Shown here one piece after another: positions 33,375 to 42,900 of a stretch of DNA of 64,000 bases (position 1 is the first letter of the stretch; each line of letters opens with the position of its first letter). The notes beneath the pieces were generated by a model. It worked only from the letters and a program-made list of their open reading frames with translations. It ran no database searches and had not been told where the DNA came from. A program made the position numbers and the translations under genes. The stretch is from UBA6168 sp964508135 (GTDB taxonomy: Bacteria > Bacteroidota > Bacteroidia > Chitinophagales > Saprospiraceae): the NCBI GenBank assembly GCA_964508135.1, contig CAZDSU010000020.1:1-64000 (forward strand), read 5' to 3'.

Positions 33375-33773
33375 TCATGAGCTTTTCTCTGCTTTAATAT
33401 AAACTTCTTCGTCCTTGTACTTCGAGGGGCATTTGAGCAACACGTCGGAAGCGATGAAATCCTCGCCGTTCATTTTGCCGGTGACTACGATTTGCTCCGA
33501 CATTTCGAAGTCCTTTGGCTTGGCGGCCAACAGCACGACCTTGCGCTCTTCGCCTTTGTTGTCACGGATGAAGAAGGTGAAATAGTTGGGATCCTTGGCA
33601 GGTTCGTAGTACATCTCCTTGTCCTTGGCGAGTTGCCCAGCGATCTTCACCTCTTTTTGCGAAGCAACTGCCACCGAAAAGTCAGAGTAAGTAGTGACTT
33701 CGGGCGGGGATTTGATGAGCATGAAGGCCGCTGCGACCATCATTATCAAAGCGACGATATAAATCTTTTTCAT
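33375..33773 (-). CDS. ccmE: Haem chaperone CcmE, CxxxY variant
   Basis: CcmE carries haem to CcmF in the periplasm. The 132-residue product has an N-terminal anchor (IYIVALIMMVAAAFMLI), an OB-fold (KEVKIAGQLAKDKE, YFTFFIRDNKGEE, QIVVTGKMNGEDFIASDVLLKCPSKYKDE). In the classic protein haem binds the His of an HxxxY motif; here the position reads CPSKY (Cys115 to Tyr119), the CxxxY form known from archaeal and some bacterial variants. The fused domain order is otherwise normal. It is the first gene of the ccmE-ccmF pair. Confidence 0.9.
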   Translation of the reverse strand: MKKIYIVALIMMVAAAFMLIKSPPEVTTYSDFSVAVASQKEVKIAGQLAKDKEMYYEPAKDPNYFTFFIRDNKGEERKVVLLAAKPKDFEMSEQIVVTGKMNGEDFIASDVLLKCPSKYKDEEVYIKAEKSS

Positions 33774-33790
33774 GGCAAATGAATTTTGTG

Positions 33791-33798
33791 CAAATGTA
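33791..33798 (-). promoter_or_regulatory. -7 element upstream of ccmE
   Basis: TACATTTG on the minus strand matches TAnnTTTG, 17 bases before the ccmE start. No clear -33 TTG is present at 19 bases. Confidence 0.4.
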
Positions 33799-33839
33799 GC
33801 AAGCTTGGACTTCCCATCCTATTTAAGCTTGTCAAACAA

Positions 33840-34054
33840 CAAGGCAATCGCATAAAAAATGTTCCATGACCTCGGAGAGGTCGAATGTTGGTAGAATACG
33901 TTGTTTTTGGTTTTTTCCCGACCTCGGAGAGGTCGAATGTTCCGAAGTGCCACCAACATTCGACCTCTCCGAGGTCGGAAATGGCTTTTTTTCAATTTTT
34001 TTCTACCAATATACGACCTCTACGAGGTCATCAAATTTTTATGCGATTGCCTTG
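33840..34054. mobile_element. 215-bp miniature inverted-repeat element, family A, copy 1
   Basis: The ends CAAGGCAATCGCATAAAAA and its complement form 18-19-bp terminal repeats. A 10-bp direct repeat, tgtcaaacaa, flanks the element (33830-33839 and 34055-34064), the mark of a transposition event. Four copies of the palindrome gacctcggagaggtc (or with one base changed) are arranged so that the whole element folds into one long hairpin. It has no gene. Copy 2, in opposite orientation, is at 52832-53045. Apart from this element, 33774-34213 contains no gene. Confidence 0.9.
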
Positions 34055-34213
34055 TGTCAAACAACTGTCACGGGATGTTGTTTGTCTAAAATCACGACCA
34101 ATCGGCCAACTTGTTTTGAATTGTGAATTTTAGGCAGTTCTTTCGCTCTATTAAACTCAACATCGGGCAAGTATCGTCCGACCTAATTTTTTCACAATTA
34201 AAAACATTTGAAA

Positions 34214-34570
34214 ATGGAAACGCTGGACCACTTTGAAGAAGAGTACACCCCAACCTCCGACGAAAAAACGATGGCTATGCTGTCGCATATCTTGACCCTG
34301 GTGGCAGGGTTCATTGCGCCCCTGGTGATTTACCTGATAAAAAAGGACGAATCGCCCTATGTCCGAAAACACGCTGCCGAATCGCTGAATTTTCAGATTT
34401 CAGTGGCGATTTACGCTGCTGCCTCCATTCCTTTGATTTTCATTATCGTCGGCTTTTTCACCTTGATAGCCATCGGAATTTTGGCGTTTGTTCTATCCAT
34501 AGTTGCTACGGTGAAGGCCAACGAAGGCCAGTTTTTCAAATACCCGCTTACGATTCGACTGGTGAATTGA
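34214..34570 (+). CDS. DUF4870 small membrane protein
   Basis: From METLDHFEEEYTPTSDEKTMAM the 118-residue product has three hydrophobic segments (HILTLVAGFIAPLVIYLI, ISVAIYAAASIPLIFIIV, FTLIAIGILAFVLSIVATVKA), with YVRKHAAESLNFQ in the loop after the first, the hallmark of the DUF4870/Tic20-like family. The function is unknown. The ATG at 34214 is preferred to the TTG two codons earlier. Confidence 0.88.
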   Translation: METLDHFEEEYTPTSDEKTMAMLSHILTLVAGFIAPLVIYLIKKDESPYVRKHAAESLNFQISVAIYAAASIPLIFIIVGFFTLIAIGILAFVLSIVATVKANEGQFFKYPLTIRLVN

Positions 34571-34960
34571 TTTGTTGGAGGCGTTTGGTAGTTTTTATTT
34601 GTGTGAAACAAATCAACCCATCAAACGCCTTTACATCCACCCCCGCTGGTTCATGCCCCCGCTGGTTCGAGAATCATAGACTTGAAACAGCAGCGCTACA
34701 AATTTGCTTGTAATTCCCTTCCCAGTTGGCATTTTCAATATGCTCGAAGTTCCAAGTCCACGTGCACTTGACCTGTCCCATTGGCTATCGTGAGCACCCC
34801 ATGCCTCATTGCGGAGCTATCAATGTGGGGAATGTTCCGCTTCACCACCACAACCTCAACATTTAAACCGACCTTTGCATTGCTGGCACTGGAGCGCAGT
34901 GGTCCAGTTTTCACAATGAAAATCAAGCCCACTTGCCCGCCAGCATCCAATGATTTAGCA
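34571..34960. other. Gene-poor stretch
   Basis: No convincing gene. It contains a 13-base direct repeat, cccccgctggttc, at about 34640 and 34656, and a possible in-frame 5' extension of the next gene (ATG at 34781 or 34916) whose translation looks unlike protein of the family. Confidence 0.5.
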
Positions 34961-36022
34961 ATGACGCAAAGCAAAGAGCTGATTGAAGTCCTAGACGGTG
35001 GTTTTGACGAACCCGCCATCACCATCAACGTGCTGGCTTCCTACTTGCTGGACAACCACATCGTACCCGAGCACGAAGAGAGCATCATAGACCGCATCCA
35101 CGAGCTGTTTTCGGAGGTGGCTATCGTCTCCGGCTTCGATGGTGCGGAGGAATGGAAGGTGGACATGCAAGCATCCTCTGGCTGGGCCATCTCCGTGAAC
35201 GAGGCCGCCCGCTGCCTGTTGGACTATCGGCGCACAGGGCAGTTTTTCAGGGGCTTCCACAAGGCTATTTGCGAAGCCAAATTGAAGTTTCCAGGTGAGA
35301 CCATCGAAATCCTTTATGCCGGCTGTGGACCTTACGCTCCGTTTTTTACGCTTATTGCCCCGCTTTTTTCACCGGACGAGGTGCAGTTTACCCTCATCGA
35401 AATCAACGGCGATTCGCTGACCATAGCCAAGATGCTGATTGGGGAAATGGGCATGAACGGCTACCTCCGAGATTGCTACGAGGCCGATGCGACGCTCTTC
35501 CAAGTGCCAGACACCCAGCGATACCACATCCTGTTCACGGAGACGATGGACACGGCGTTGGAGCGGGAACCTATGGTAAGCATCCTCCTGAACCTGATTC
35601 CACAATTGCGAAAAGACGTGCTGCTGGTGCCCCGAAACGTGACGGTGGAGGGCGTCTTCTTTCGGGAAAAAGACCTGTCAAACGGAATGGATGGACTTTG
35701 GAATTTGGACAACAAGGACGAAGGCTACTCCCTCGGCATCGTGATGGACATGGACGAGGCCCTCAAAACCTACCTTTCAATGCCAACTCCCGAGGACAAT
35801 ATCTTCCACGAACTGCAATTGGAAATGCCAGACCCCAGTTGGCGGGAATATTTTGCGCTGTTCACCACGGTGGAGATATGGGACGGCGTTTTTCTCTACA
35901 AAAACGAATCGGACATCACCGACCTGCGGGTGCGCAAATTGGACGACCTGCCAGCTTGTGATTATATCAATTTCGAGTATGCGCTAGTGGACGAGCCAAT
36001 GCTTTGGTTCGGGGTGAGTTAA
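34961..36022 (+). CDS. PRMT-like SAM-dependent methyltransferase
   Basis: From MTQSKELIEVLDGGFDEPAI the product has 353 residues. A helical front part leads to a class I methyltransferase core with motif I ILYAGCGPYAPFFTLI, the acidic end of strand 2 in FTLIEINGDSLTIAK, and LFTETMDTALEREPMVSILL, which resembles the double-E loop of protein arginine methyltransferases. The C-terminal part is strand-rich. The substrate is not known. The gene stands alone, and the preceding DUF4870 gene is 390 bases away. Confidence 0.78.
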   Translation: MTQSKELIEVLDGGFDEPAITINVLASYLLDNHIVPEHEESIIDRIHELFSEVAIVSGFDGAEEWKVDMQASSGWAISVNEAARCLLDYRRTGQFFRGFHKAICEAKLKFPGETIEILYAGCGPYAPFFTLIAPLFSPDEVQFTLIEINGDSLTIAKMLIGEMGMNGYLRDCYEADATLFQVPDTQRYHILFTETMDTALEREPMVSILLNLIPQLRKDVLLVPRNVTVEGVFFREKDLSNGMDGLWNLDNKDEGYSLGIVMDMDEALKTYLSMPTPEDNIFHELQLEMPDPSWREYFALFTTVEIWDGVFLYKNESDITDLRVRKLDDLPACDYINFEYALVDEPMLWFGVS

Positions 36023-36406
36023 AAGTCATCTTGGAAAGTTCTTTTGGGAAATCGTTTTAGTAAAAAGCTGGGTTTGGCGAACACTCCTATCTCAGAGGAC
36101 CGGAATTGTCTAACCAACCGTTCAATTCCAAGCACCTATCCTCTTCCGTTCAATCTAAAAAATCAAGATTTTTTCGAATTTTGAAAAGAAGACGTCGCAC
36201 TTCGCTACCAATGCTTGATTGCCTGACCTGACAGTAGGATGGATTGACACCTCCACTTTCATGGATTGACCTGACTCCCAGCACTTCTCCCATTCAGTCT
36301 GAATTGGCGAAATCATTGGCAGGGACTCCGCTCTTTACTTATGGATTGTGTGAATGATGTAACTATTACTTGTAATTTTATAACGCACAAAGGGCATGTC
36401 ACGGCA
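36023..36406. other. Gene-free stretch
   Basis: I see no gene, tRNA or strong repeat here. There are two imperfect copies of atggattgac (36239 and 36261 region) and an A/T-rich palindrome aaaaaatcaagattttttcg near 36157. Confidence 0.5.
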
Positions 36407-36414
36407 TATCTTTG
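36407..36414 (+). promoter_or_regulatory. -7 element before the small membrane protein gene
   Basis: TATCTTTG, an exact match to the Bacteroidota -7 consensus, lies 23 bases before the ATG at 36437. Confidence 0.5.
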
Positions 36415-36436
36415 CTTTATTTTTAAAATCAATTTT

Positions 36437-36622
36437 ATGCCAATTTTAAATATCCTCCTAGTTTTGATTGTTGTAGGCGTTGTCCTATGGCTTGTGAACA
36501 CTTATATCCCAATGGATGGTAAAATAAAGAAAATCCTCAACATAGTTGTGGTGATTTTACTTGTCATTTGGTTGTTGCAAGTATTCGGGTTATGGGATTC
36601 GCTGAAAGGATTGCGCATGTAG
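36437..36622 (+). CDS. Thivi_2564-like small membrane protein
   Basis: The 61-residue product (MPILNILLVLIVVGVVLWLV, NTYIPMDGKIKKILNIVVVI, then a second hydrophobic stretch) is two membrane helices joined by a short polar loop with NTYIPMD..IKKILN, the conserved centre of a widespread family of tiny membrane proteins. The function is unknown. The start is chosen for the family N-terminus and the -7 box just upstream; a longer frame from 36341 is unlikely. Confidence 0.8.
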   Translation: MPILNILLVLIVVGVVLWLVNTYIPMDGKIKKILNIVVVILLVIWLLQVFGLWDSLKGLRM

Positions 36623-36762
36623 TAAATGCAGTCTGCATTATTAATCGTGATGAAAATACGCTTTATTCCTTCTAGTATCGCAAACTACAACATGTGGTGC
36701 TGTAGGTGGCTCTTATAACATGAGCAAGCAATTTTGCTAATTATTCTCAAAATTATTCTTGT

Positions 36763-37344
36763 ATGAAATTATTTTTTAGTGTGGTTTTAACCACAATCTT
36801 ATTCACAGGCACTATGAGTGCACAGCATTTTAATATTGGAATCAAAGGTGGATTAAACCTTTACAATATCAACAATGATAATGGCCCTTCAAATGATGCA
36901 AAGGTCGGATACCATGTGGGCATTATCAATCATTTCCATCTTGGTCCGCAATGGGCAGCACAACCTGAAGTATCCTTTTCTGCACAAGGTGCGAAAAACA
37001 GTATTGGAGGTTTAGACACGAAATTGAAACTGGGGTATATTAACATCCCTGTCATGATACAGTATATGTTCGATAATGGATTTAGGTTGCAAGCAGGCCC
37101 GCAGGTTGGGTTCCTGGTTGCTGCGAATTCCTCTGTCAATGACAACGATACGGATATCAAATCCAACTTTAAGACAGTTGAATTTGGTTTGGGTGCAGGA
37201 TTTGGATATGTGAACCCAGCCACAGGCTTTGGGGTAGATTTGCGTTATGTTCATGGTTTAAGCGACATCAACGAAAATTCCTCTACAATCTCAACCAATA
37301 GAGGCGTTCAGCTTGGTTTGTTCTACCTTTTTGGTCACGAATAA
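36763..37344 (+). CDS. Outer-membrane beta-barrel protein (porin/PorT family)
   Basis: The 193-residue product has a signal peptide (MKLFFSVVLTTILFTGTMSAQ) followed by the typical FNIGIKGGLNLYNI, YHVGIINHFHLGPQWAAQPEVSFSAQG, LGYINIPVMIQYMF, FRLQAGPQVGFLV and a terminal aromatic strand. The family forms eight-stranded barrels. The base composition is more A/T-rich than its neighbours, which may point to transfer. Confidence 0.87.
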   Translation: MKLFFSVVLTTILFTGTMSAQHFNIGIKGGLNLYNINNDNGPSNDAKVGYHVGIINHFHLGPQWAAQPEVSFSAQGAKNSIGGLDTKLKLGYINIPVMIQYMFDNGFRLQAGPQVGFLVAANSSVNDNDTDIKSNFKTVEFGLGAGFGYVNPATGFGVDLRYVHGLSDINENSSTISTNRGVQLGLFYLFGHE

Positions 37345-37485
37345 TTGGTAACTGCTGGCTATAGATAAATAGGTTTTCCCGCTTTGGCGAAGGAGAATTT
37401 GTAATCATAAAAGTTATCTCCTTCCTTAATTTCTGTTTGCGTAAAAAACAACAGTGAAGAAGGGTAATGCGAATTAACCCAAAAC

Positions 37486-37528
37486 AAAACAGGGCTTGGC
37501 GTTAGTCGCCAGGCCCTGCTGTTTTTTT
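37486..37528. terminator. Bidirectional terminator
   Basis: AAAACAGGGC-TGGCG and CGCCA-GCCCTG-TGTTTT pair around a ttag turn, with A and T tracts on the two sides. It lies between the convergent barrel gene and rmlB and should serve both. Confidence 0.85.
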
Positions 37529-37541
37529 CTGAATTATCAGT

Positions 37542-38588
37542 TCAAGCATATTGCTTCTCGTAATAACGCTGATAACTTCCAGATGTCACGTGCTCCAGCC
37601 ATTCCTCGTTTTCCAAGTACCATTCTGCTGTAAGGCGAAGCCCTTCCTCGGGTTGGATGGTTGGCTGCCAGCCAAGCTCGTTTTTCAGCTTGGTGGCGTC
37701 AATGGCATAGCGGCGATCGTGGCCAGGTCGGTCTTTCACATAGGTGATGAGGCCACAGCTTGTGCCAGGCGCACGGCCCAGCAGTTCGTCCATGATATCG
37801 CAAAGTGTAGTTACCAATTCAATGTTTTTTCGCTCGTTGTTGCCTCCGATGTTGTAGGTCTCACCGATTTTGCCTTTGTGGAAAATCACATCAATGGCCG
37901 CCGCATGGTCAATCACCCAGAGCCAGTCACGGGTATATTTGCCGTCGCCGTAGATGGGCAGCGGCCTGCTGTGCTTGATGTTGTTGATGACCAAAGGGAT
38001 GAGCTTCTCCGGGAAGTGGTTCGGGCCGTAGTTGTTGGAGCAATTGGACACCAGCACGGGCAGGCCGTAGGTGTGGTAGTAGGCTCGCACAAGGTGGTCG
38101 CTGCTGGCCTTGGAGGCCGAGTACGGCGAGCGTGGGTCGTAGGCCGTTGTTTCCACAAAAAATCCCTCCTCGCCCAGCGAGCCATACACCTCATCCGTGG
38201 AAATATGGTAAAAGACCCTGCCTTCTTCCCTACCCTTCCAAGCATTTTTCGCAGCGTTCAAAAGGTTGAACGTACCGATTACATTCGTCTCAATGAACTC
38301 CAGCGGATTGTTGATGGAACGGTCCACGTGCGACTCAGCAGCCAGGTGTATGACCCCCTTAAAGTCGTTTTCCTCAAATAATTGCTGGATAAATGCCCCA
38401 TCCGTGATATCCCCTTTTACGAAGGAGTAATTGGGTTTTGACTCCACGTCCTTCAGGTTCTCCAGATTGCCTGCGTAAGTCAACTTGTCGAGGTTAACTA
38501 TCTGATAATCAGGGTATTTGTTGACAAAAAGTCGAATGACATGCGAGCCGATGAAACCGGCACCGCCGGTAATCAATATTCGTTTCAT
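37542..38588 (-). CDS. rfbB: dTDP-glucose 4,6-dehydratase
   Basis: It makes dTDP-4-keto-6-deoxyglucose, the second step towards dTDP-rhamnose and related surface sugars. The 348-residue extended SDR shows GGAGFIGSH (8-16), LDKLTYAGNLENL, HLAAESHVDRSI, the STDEVYGSLGEEG active-site stretch and YSASKASSDHLVRAY with the YxxxK pair. Length and motifs are complete. It lies next to a second nucleotide-sugar SDR in the same direction, which suggests polysaccharide synthesis. Confidence 0.95.
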   Translation of the reverse strand: MKRILITGGAGFIGSHVIRLFVNKYPDYQIVNLDKLTYAGNLENLKDVESKPNYSFVKGDITDGAFIQQLFEENDFKGVIHLAAESHVDRSINNPLEFIETNVIGTFNLLNAAKNAWKGREEGRVFYHISTDEVYGSLGEEGFFVETTAYDPRSPYSASKASSDHLVRAYYHTYGLPVLVSNCSNNYGPNHFPEKLIPLVINNIKHSRPLPIYGDGKYTRDWLWVIDHAAAIDVIFHKGKIGETYNIGGNNERKNIELVTTLCDIMDELLGRAPGTSCGLITYVKDRPGHDRRYAIDATKLKNELGWQPTIQPEEGLRLTAEWYLENEEWLEHVTSGSYQRYYEKQYA

Positions 38589-38610
38589 TGATTAAAATTG
38601 TTGGAAAAGG

Positions 38611-38745
38611 AATGAGGTTTGGAGATATGAGGTATGAAGGTTTGAGGTATGATGGTATGTGGTGCAAGGCATTGACTGAACGGTTTGCCCCAAACCTCCA
38701 TACCTCATACCTCCATACCTCATTCCTTCATACCTCATACCTTTT
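38611..38745. repeat. Intergenic word-repeat inverted repeat (GAGGTATGA type)
   Basis: The left arm repeats tgaggtatga-like words (38611-38661). The right arm repeats catacctcatacctc (38690-38745) and ends inside the last codons of the UXS-like gene. A 30-base centre separates the arms. Confidence 0.7.
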
Positions 38746-39682
38746 TAACTGCTTTTTTAAAGTACTCATACGTCAACCGCAAGCCTTCCTCCCGGTTGAA
38801 CTTCGGCTCCCAGCCAAGAATGTTGCGGGCCTTGGTGATGTCTGGTTTGCGCTGCTTCGGGTCGTCCTGGGGCAGTGGGTTGTAGATGATATGCGCCTTA
38901 GGGTTGTTTACGAGTGCCAAAATTTCCTTGGCAAACTCCATCACCGTGATTTCCGCTGGGTTGCCAATGTTCATCGGCTGGTCGTAGTCGCTCAGGAGCA
39001 GAAGGTAAATGCCCTCCACGAGGTCGTCCACGTAGCAGAAACTGCGGGTCTGCGAACCATCTCCGAAAACGGTCAAGCCCTCGCCACGAATGGCTTGGGA
39101 GAAAAACGCCGGGAGCACACGCCCATCCTCCACCCTCATTCGGGGGCCGTAAGTGTTGAAGATGCGGATGATGCGGGTATCCACTTTGTGAAACGTGTGG
39201 TAGCCCATCGTGATGGCCTCCAAAAAGCGCTTGGCCTCGTCATATACCCCACGTGGCCCAACGGGGTTCACGTTGCCCCAATATTCCTCCACTTGCGGGT
39301 GTACCAGCGGATCGCCATACACCTCCGAGGTAGATGCCACAAGGATTCTTGCCCCTTTGGCCTTTGCCACGCCGAGCATGTTGTGGGTGCCAAGCGCACC
39401 CACTTTCAGGGTTTGGATGGGCATCAACAGGTAATCAATGGGGCTGGCTGGACTGGCGAAGTGCAGGATGTAGTGAATCTCGCCTGGCACATGCACGAAC
39501 TTGGTGATGTCGTGGTGATAGAATTCAAAATCTTCCCGTTTGAACAGGTGAGCGATGTTGTCCAAGCTGCCCGTGAGCAGGTTGTCCATGCCGATGACGT
39601 GGTAGCCTTCGGCCAACATGCGGTCGCAGAGGTGCGAGCCAAGGAATCCGGCTGCGCCGGTAATGAGGACTCTCTTTTTCAA
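38735..39682 (-). CDS. UDP-glucuronate decarboxylase-like SDR
   Basis: The 315-residue extended SDR resembles UDP-xylose synthase: GAAGFLGSHLCDRML at the N-terminus, LHFASPASPIDYL, VASTSEVYGDPLVHPQ, YDEAKRFLEAITM with the YxxxK pair, and RIFNTYGPRM. This enzyme converts UDP-glucuronate to UDP-xylose for surface glycans. Other nucleotide-sugar epimerases share much of this pattern, so the exact substrate is inferred. It precedes rfbB in the same direction. Confidence 0.88.
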   Translation of the reverse strand: MKKRVLITGAAGFLGSHLCDRMLAEGYHVIGMDNLLTGSLDNIAHLFKREDFEFYHHDITKFVHVPGEIHYILHFASPASPIDYLLMPIQTLKVGALGTHNMLGVAKAKGARILVASTSEVYGDPLVHPQVEEYWGNVNPVGPRGVYDEAKRFLEAITMGYHTFHKVDTRIIRIFNTYGPRMRVEDGRVLPAFFSQAIRGEGLTVFGDGSQTRSFCYVDDLVEGIYLLLLSDYDQPMNIGNPAEITVMEFAKEILALVNNPKAHIIYNPLPQDDPKQRKPDITKARNILGWEPKFNREEGLRLTYEYFKKAVKKV

Positions 39683-39823
39683 AATCTTTAGTTTTTGATG
39701 GATTTGGTGGGAGGTTGAAGGGGAACAGCCTCACGCACCTTGGGTCAATAATTTGTCAAAAGCAGGGGAATAAAATAGGTGTGCAAAGATACGCTGTTTC
39801 TCCAAAAATCGAAATAAGTGACA

Positions 39824-39850
39824 AAAAAGGGCCGCCGTTTCCGGCGGCCT
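39824..39850 (-). terminator. Terminator of the SprB-repeat gene
   Basis: GGCCGCCG/CGGCGGCC (39830-39850) with a tttc turn is followed on the minus strand by CTTTTTTG. It lies 137 bases past the adhesin stop, with a word-repeat hairpin between. Confidence 0.8.
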
Positions 39851-39888
39851 ACCAATTTTTAATACCTATGTATTGAAAAAACTATGGA

Positions 39889-39981
39889 GATTGTTGGATT
39901 GCAGAATTGTTGAATTGCTGGATTGCTGTATTGTTCACGTCATAAGGGAAACAATACAACAATACAGCAATTCAACAATCC
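39889..39981. repeat. Intergenic word-repeat inverted repeat (TTGTTGAATTGC type)
   Basis: The arm attgttgaattgctggattg and ctgtattgtt (39906-39935) faces aacaatacaacaatacagca and attcaacaatcc (39950-39981). Together with the terminator it fills the 304-base gap between the adhesin gene and the UXS-like gene. Confidence 0.7.
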
Positions 39982-39986
39982 TACCT

Positions 39987-42900
39987 TCATTCTGATTTTA
40001 CAACTTTTACCACCTGCTCACGAACGTTCTCTGAATAGATGCGCAGCCAGTAAACGCCCAGCGGCAAACTGCTCAAGTCGAGTTCCTTTTTCTCCGTGTA
40101 TTCCGGCACTTCGGTTTCCAAAACCACCCGCCCGTAAGCGTCCCAAACCTGGATAGTGGAGGAGTTGGGGGAAAGTTTCACAAACTCAACCATGACTTTG
40201 CCAATCGTAGGGTTGGGGTAAACCTGGATGGGAAGCACACCTGCTGGTTTATTGAACACGGTGGTCGTACCGGATAGGCCCTCGCTCTCGTTTTCGCCCG
40301 ACTGCCGGTATTGGATTCGGTAAATGTTGTCACCCAAACGAGGTTGGTTGTCCACGAAATGGAACACGCCGTTGGCATCGTGTGCAGTGCCTGCCATAGC
40401 GTTCAGGTTTTCGAAGTCATCGCCGTTCTCGGATCGCTGCACCATGAATACCGTGGAGGCCAAGTCGAGGCCCGTCACGTGCCATCTCAGGTTCACGGCC
40501 TCCCCGTCGAGGGAGGCAAATAAATCGTCAAAAATCACAATCAACGGATTGCCGCAAATGGTCACGGCAACCGAAGTGCTCACCGTCACGGAGCAGCCAA
40601 AGCGGGTCACGGTGAGCGAGACGGGCTTCGTGCCTTCCGTTGACCAAGACACTGGATTCACGACCCTGGTGGCCGCCGTCGTTGGAGTGGCATCTGTGCC
40701 AAACTCCCAGAAGTATGTGGCGCCACCACCTGCGATTGCAGCTTCGAAGCGACCGCCAACGTTCGTGCAGAGCGTAGTTGGGTGGTCAATTATTTGAGCC
40801 AGCGGATTTGCCGTGATGGTTTTTGAAACGATATTGCTCTCGCCCGGGTAGTCAGGGCAGCCAGCCCTGCGGGAACAGCGGATGTAGTAGGTGGACTGGC
40901 TGATGGGGCCAGGGTTGTAGTTCTGGTTGTTGGAGTTGGGTATCATCGCCCAGTTCGGGTCGCCAGGACCGTTGAATACTGGCACGGTGCTCTTCAGCCA
41001 CAGGTATTCCAGCACGCCAAAACCACCGGACGGAAAGGTCAAGTTTACGATTTCGGCAGGGTCGGCGCCCGCTCCGCAGAGTGCCTCGTTGTAGCCGATC
41101 AGGCCGCCGTCGGTCACGTTGTCGCATTCTTTGAACACACCTGCGTCAAGCGTCAGGTTGTCCACCGTGAACGGAAAAACCTGGAAGGTGGCGGTACGGC
41201 CAGTCGCAGGGTCTGGGTCGCTGTCAAGGTTGTCGTTCGTGCCTTGGTTTGCTGGCGAATAAACATGGCCGTTCGGCAAATTTGCTACCGCAAACTCAAC
41301 CTGGTACAAGCCCGGCATTACGTCAGTAAACAAATATTTGCCAATGGAATTGGTCGTTTTTGTGGCCACCAACGTGTTGGCGGGCATGCTGTAAAGCCGC
41401 ACGGTGTAGTTCGCAATGCCCTGCTCCAGCGGATCCTGAATGCCGTCGTGGTCGGCATCCTGCCAGACGAAATCGCCGATGTTTGTCTTTTCATCCAATT
41501 CTATCAAGCCCACGTCCCAGCGGCTTTCGTAGTTGCCGATGGCAAGGCTGAAAATGGCCGTGGAGCTGTCCACCGTGTTGATGTCGCTGTCCGTCAGGTC
41601 GCTACCGACGTTGGCCGGAGAAAAAACGTGGATGGATGGCAAGTCAACTTTCACCTGGTAGGTACCTGCGGCAAGGCCGTCGAAAACATAAAAACCTGTG
41701 GTGTCGGAATAAGTGGTGAAATGGATTTGAACGCCCGTGGTGGTTGCGCCAATCAGATGAAGCTTCACGCTGTCCATGCCCGGTTCGCCACTATCTTGAA
41801 TGCCGTTCTGGTTGAGGTCTTGCCAGACGAAGTTGCCCACTTTCGAGGGGTTCACGAGTGTCACCGTGGCCGAAACTGTACAGCCGTTTGCATCGGTAGT
41901 CACTACGGAATAGGTGCCTCCCGAAAGCCCTGTGAGGGTTGTCGCAGTACTGGCATTGCTCCACAGCACAGCGTAGGGTGCTACTCCACCAGCAGGTGTC
42001 ACCTTAATGGAACCATTGCTGCCACCGTAAGTACTGATGGCCGAAACAACCGTTGCCGGGCCTGTCAACTGGGGCGGTGAGGCCACTACCGCATCGTCCG
42101 AAACCGTGCAACCATCGGCATCCTGAACGATGACCGTGTAAGTGCCAGCACCAATGTTGCTGTTTACAGCCGTCGTTATTCCGTTGCTCCACTGATAAAT
42201 AAATGGGCTGTTGCCACCCGTGACAACCGCTGTTGCGGAGCCATCAGTGCTGTTAAAACAGTTGGCATCAACTGCCGTTGTGGACATTGCCAAGGTCGTC
42301 GTTGAAATGATTTGAACCGAACCTACCACCGTGCAGCCGTTTGCGTCCGTCACGGTCACGAAGTAGTTGCCAGTGCCAAGGTTGGAAAGGTTGGCCGTCG
42401 TTTGACCACCGCCCCACAGGTAGCTATATGGCGCAACACCACCCACAGGCAGGGCGATGGCCGAGCCGTTGGTGTCATCTACACAAATCACATCGAATTT
42501 TGGGATGGAAACAGTAAGTACCGCAGGTTCGCTGACAATACCATCTGCAAAGGCGGTACAGCCTACCGCATCGGTCACAGTCACACCGTAAGCGCCCGGA
42601 GCCAAGCTTCCGATGCTGGTGCCCGTGGAAGCACTTGTATCGTTCCAAACGTAACCGTAGGGAGCTACACCACCTGCTGCGGTAGCACTAATTTGTCCAT
42701 TTCCCAAACCGTTGCAAGTCACATCGGTGACATCCAAATTGGCGGTGAGAACAGGTGGCGCTCCGATGGTAGCCGAACCGATTTGGGAGCAACCATTGGC
42801 ATCCGTCACCGTCACGGTGTAGGTGCCTGGTGATATACCATTCAATGCGTTCACATTCGGGCTTCCCGGAACGCTCCATGCGTAGTTGTAGTCCCCGTTG

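Noticed and set aside
33840..34054. CRISPR-like regular palindromes
   Set aside because: The gacctc-agaggtc units alternate orientation, spacing is uneven, there are no unique spacers and there is no cas gene.
33885..34133. Open frame whose product resembles the one at 52744-53001
   Set aside because: The similarity arises because both are translations of the family A element. The frames have no start context and no codon bias.
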